Source of the DNA: JACVRW01 sp034664105
GTDB lineage: Bacteria > Actinomycetota > Thermoleophilia > Solirubrobacterales > Thermoleophilaceae
NCBI GenBank assembly: GCA_034664105.1
Contig: JAXDIH010000122.1
Span: 1-7,417, forward strand
Length of the DNA: 7,417 bases
Reading direction: 5' to 3'
In this document: positions 6,262-7,417 of the stretch, one piece after another
How positions within the stretch are numbered: the first letter of the stretch is position 1
How the letters are laid out: each line of letters begins with the position of its first letter
Program-made: the position numbers and the translations under genes
The notes under the pieces: generated by a model
The model's input: the letters and a program-made list of their open reading frames with translations, nothing else
Database searches by the model: none
Told to the model about the DNA's origin: nothing

Positions 6262-7251
6262 ATGATCTACGACAAGGACGCCGACCTCTCCAAGCTCGAC
6301 GGGAAGACCGTTGCCATCCTCGGCTACGGCTCCCAGGGGCACGCCCACGCGCTCAACCTGAAGGACTCCGGCGTAGACGTCGTAGTGGGGCTGCGCGAGG
6401 GCTCCGAGTCCGCCGACAAGGCCCGCGCCGACGGGCTACGCGTGGAGTCCGTGGCCGACGCCGCCAGCCAGGGCGATGTCGTGATGGTGCTGCTGCCCGA
6501 CGAGAAGCAGGCCGAGATCTGGGAGTCGGAGATCAGCGACGGGATCGCCCCCGGCAACCTGCTGCTGTTCGCCCACGGCTTCTCGATCCACTTCGAGCAG
6601 ATCGACCCGGGCCCCGAGGTCGACGTCGGCATGATCGCCCCGAAGGGTCCGGGGCACCTCGTGCGGCGCCAGTTCGTCGAGGGCAACGGCGTCCCGGGTC
6701 TGATCGCCGTGCACCGCGACGCCAGCGGCACCGCCAAGGACCTCGTGCTGGCCTACGCCAAGGGCATCGGCTGCACCCGCGCCGGCGTGATCGAGACCAC
6801 CTTCAAGGACGAGACCGAAACCGACCTGTTCGGCGAGCAGGCCGTGCTGTGCGGTGGTGTGAGCGAACTGGTCCGGGCCGGCTACGAGACGCTCGTCGAG
6901 GCCGGCTACGACCCCCGGCTCGCCTACTTCGAGTGTCTGCACGAGCTGAAGCTGATCGTGGACCTGATCTACGAGAAGGGCATCACCGGCATGCGCTACT
7001 CCATCTCCAACACCGCCGAGTACGGCGACCTCACGCGCGGCAAGCGCGTCATCGGCGAGCACGCGCGCGAGGAGATGAAGGCGATCCTCGGCGAGATCCA
7101 GTCGGGTGACTTCGCACGGGAGTGGATCGCCGAGAACAAGGCCGGCCAGGAGAACTTCCAGCGGATGCGCGCCGAGCAGCAGGACCACCAGATCGAGCGC
7201 GAGGGCAAGGAGCTGCGGTCGATGATGGACTGGATCGACCAGGAGTTCTGA
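6262..7251 (+). CDS. ilvC: Ketol-acid reductoisomerase IlvC, class I
   Basis: Catalyses the Mg-dependent alkyl shift and NADPH-dependent reduction of 2-acetolactate or 2-aceto-2-hydroxybutyrate, the second common step of valine/isoleucine (and leucine) synthesis. 329 residues, the usual class I length. The Rossmann motif GYGSQGHAHALNL spans 21-33. The beta2-alphaB loop carries R45, S48 and S50, the phosphate-binding pattern of NADPH-preferring enzymes. H105 is in AHGF and the knotted C-terminal domain follows. Metal and substrate ligands D188, E192, E224, E228 and S249 are all present, about two positions from the commonly cited D190, E194, E226, E230 and S251. The ATG at 6262 gives the standard short N-terminus (MIYDKDADL). 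Its upstream neighbour here is menE rather than the usual ilvB-ilvN, and its stop overlaps the next gene by one base (TGATG). Confidence 0.98.
   Translation: MIYDKDADLSKLDGKTVAILGYGSQGHAHALNLKDSGVDVVVGLREGSESADKARADGLRVESVADAASQGDVVMVLLPDEKQAEIWESEISDGIAPGNLLLFAHGFSIHFEQIDPGPEVDVGMIAPKGPGHLVRRQFVEGNGVPGLIAVHRDASGTAKDLVLAYAKGIGCTRAGVIETTFKDETETDLFGEQAVLCGGVSELVRAGYETLVEAGYDPRLAYFECLHELKLIVDLIYEKGITGMRYSISNTAEYGDLTRGKRVIGEHAREEMKAILGEIQSGDFAREWIAENKAGQENFQRMRAEQQDHQIEREGKELRSMMDWIDQEF
7241..7245 (+). promoter_or_regulatory. Ribosome binding site of the class V aminotransferase gene
   Basis: AGGAG lies within the last ilvC codons, five bases before the ATG at 7251. It is the best Shine-Dalgarno of the window and supports this start and co-translation with ilvC. 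Confidence 0.7.
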
Positions 7252-7417
7252 TGGCCAACCCCTACCTCAAGCAGTACCTGATGACCGCCGGGCCCACGCC
7301 GCTGCCGCCCGCCGTGTCGCAGGTGATGGCGGAGCCGATGCTCTACCACCGCGCGCCCGCCTTCATCGAGGTCTATGCCCGCGTGCTCGAGCGGCTCAAG
7401 CTGGTCTTCCAGACGGC
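7251..7417 (+). CDS. Class V PLP-dependent aminotransferase, N-terminal part only
   Basis: The first 55 codons are visible, continuing past the window edge. The opening MTAGPTPLPP, then MLYHRAPAF and the helix VYARVLERLKLVFQT, match the N-terminus of the serine-pyruvate / alanine-glyoxylate / serine-glyoxylate aminotransferase group, where the GPTP segment lies near the active site. The PLP-binding lysine would lie far downstream, so substrate cannot be read here. The TGATG overlap with ilvC shows the two are co-transcribed. Related bacteria often pair such a gene with serA, where it may supply the phosphoserine or serine transamination step; that is an inference, testable by the next gene. 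Alternatives are an alanine- or aspartate-specific enzyme acting with branched-chain synthesis. Confidence 0.82.
   Translation, partial: MANPYLKQYLMTAGPTPLPPAVSQVMAEPMLYHRAPAFIEVYARVLERLKLVFQT

Overview
The window is very GC-rich and almost fully coding, with short gaps, GTG starts and one-to-four-base gene overlaps. This suggests a high-GC actinobacterium. The C-terminal domain of the secreted protease (opening with DTTKP, with LSEAA and ATDPAGN motifs) resembles a domain I associate with secreted proteins of Thermoleophilia (Solirubrobacterales-like). That assignment is a recollection-based inference, not a search result.

Left part, minus strand (1-2538): three genes of classical (o-succinylbenzoate route) menaquinone synthesis, read in the order menB, menA, menC. 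MenB is DHNA-CoA synthase, MenA is DHNA polyprenyltransferase, and MenC is o-succinylbenzoate synthase, whose C-terminus is cut off by the window edge. Both junctions are GTGA stop/start overlaps, and a strong hairpin sits just upstream of the menA start. A 52-base divergent gap (2539-2590) follows.

Middle, plus strand (2591-4963): a 790-residue secreted M36 (fungalysin-like) zinc metalloprotease with signal peptide, inhibitory propeptide, complete zinc and catalytic motifs, and a basic C-terminal beta-rich domain. It separates the two halves of the menaquinone genes.

Right part, plus strand (4992-7417): menE (o-succinylbenzoate-CoA ligase), then ilvC (class I ketol-acid reductoisomerase of valine/isoleucine synthesis), then the first 55 codons of a class V PLP aminotransferase that overlaps the ilvC stop by one base.

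Together MenC, MenE, MenB and MenA cover most of the route from SHCHC to demethylmenaquinone; only the DHNA-CoA thioesterase step between MenB and MenA is absent here, and MenF, MenD, MenH and the final methyltransferase must lie elsewhere. I see no RNA gene, mobile element, CRISPR array or phage feature, and no gene-free stretch above 52 bases. I do not see a new multi-gene system. The points most worth a second look are the alternative hairpins at the menB-menA junction, the TANNNT hexamers just upstream of every uncoupled start, and the domain make-up of the protease.
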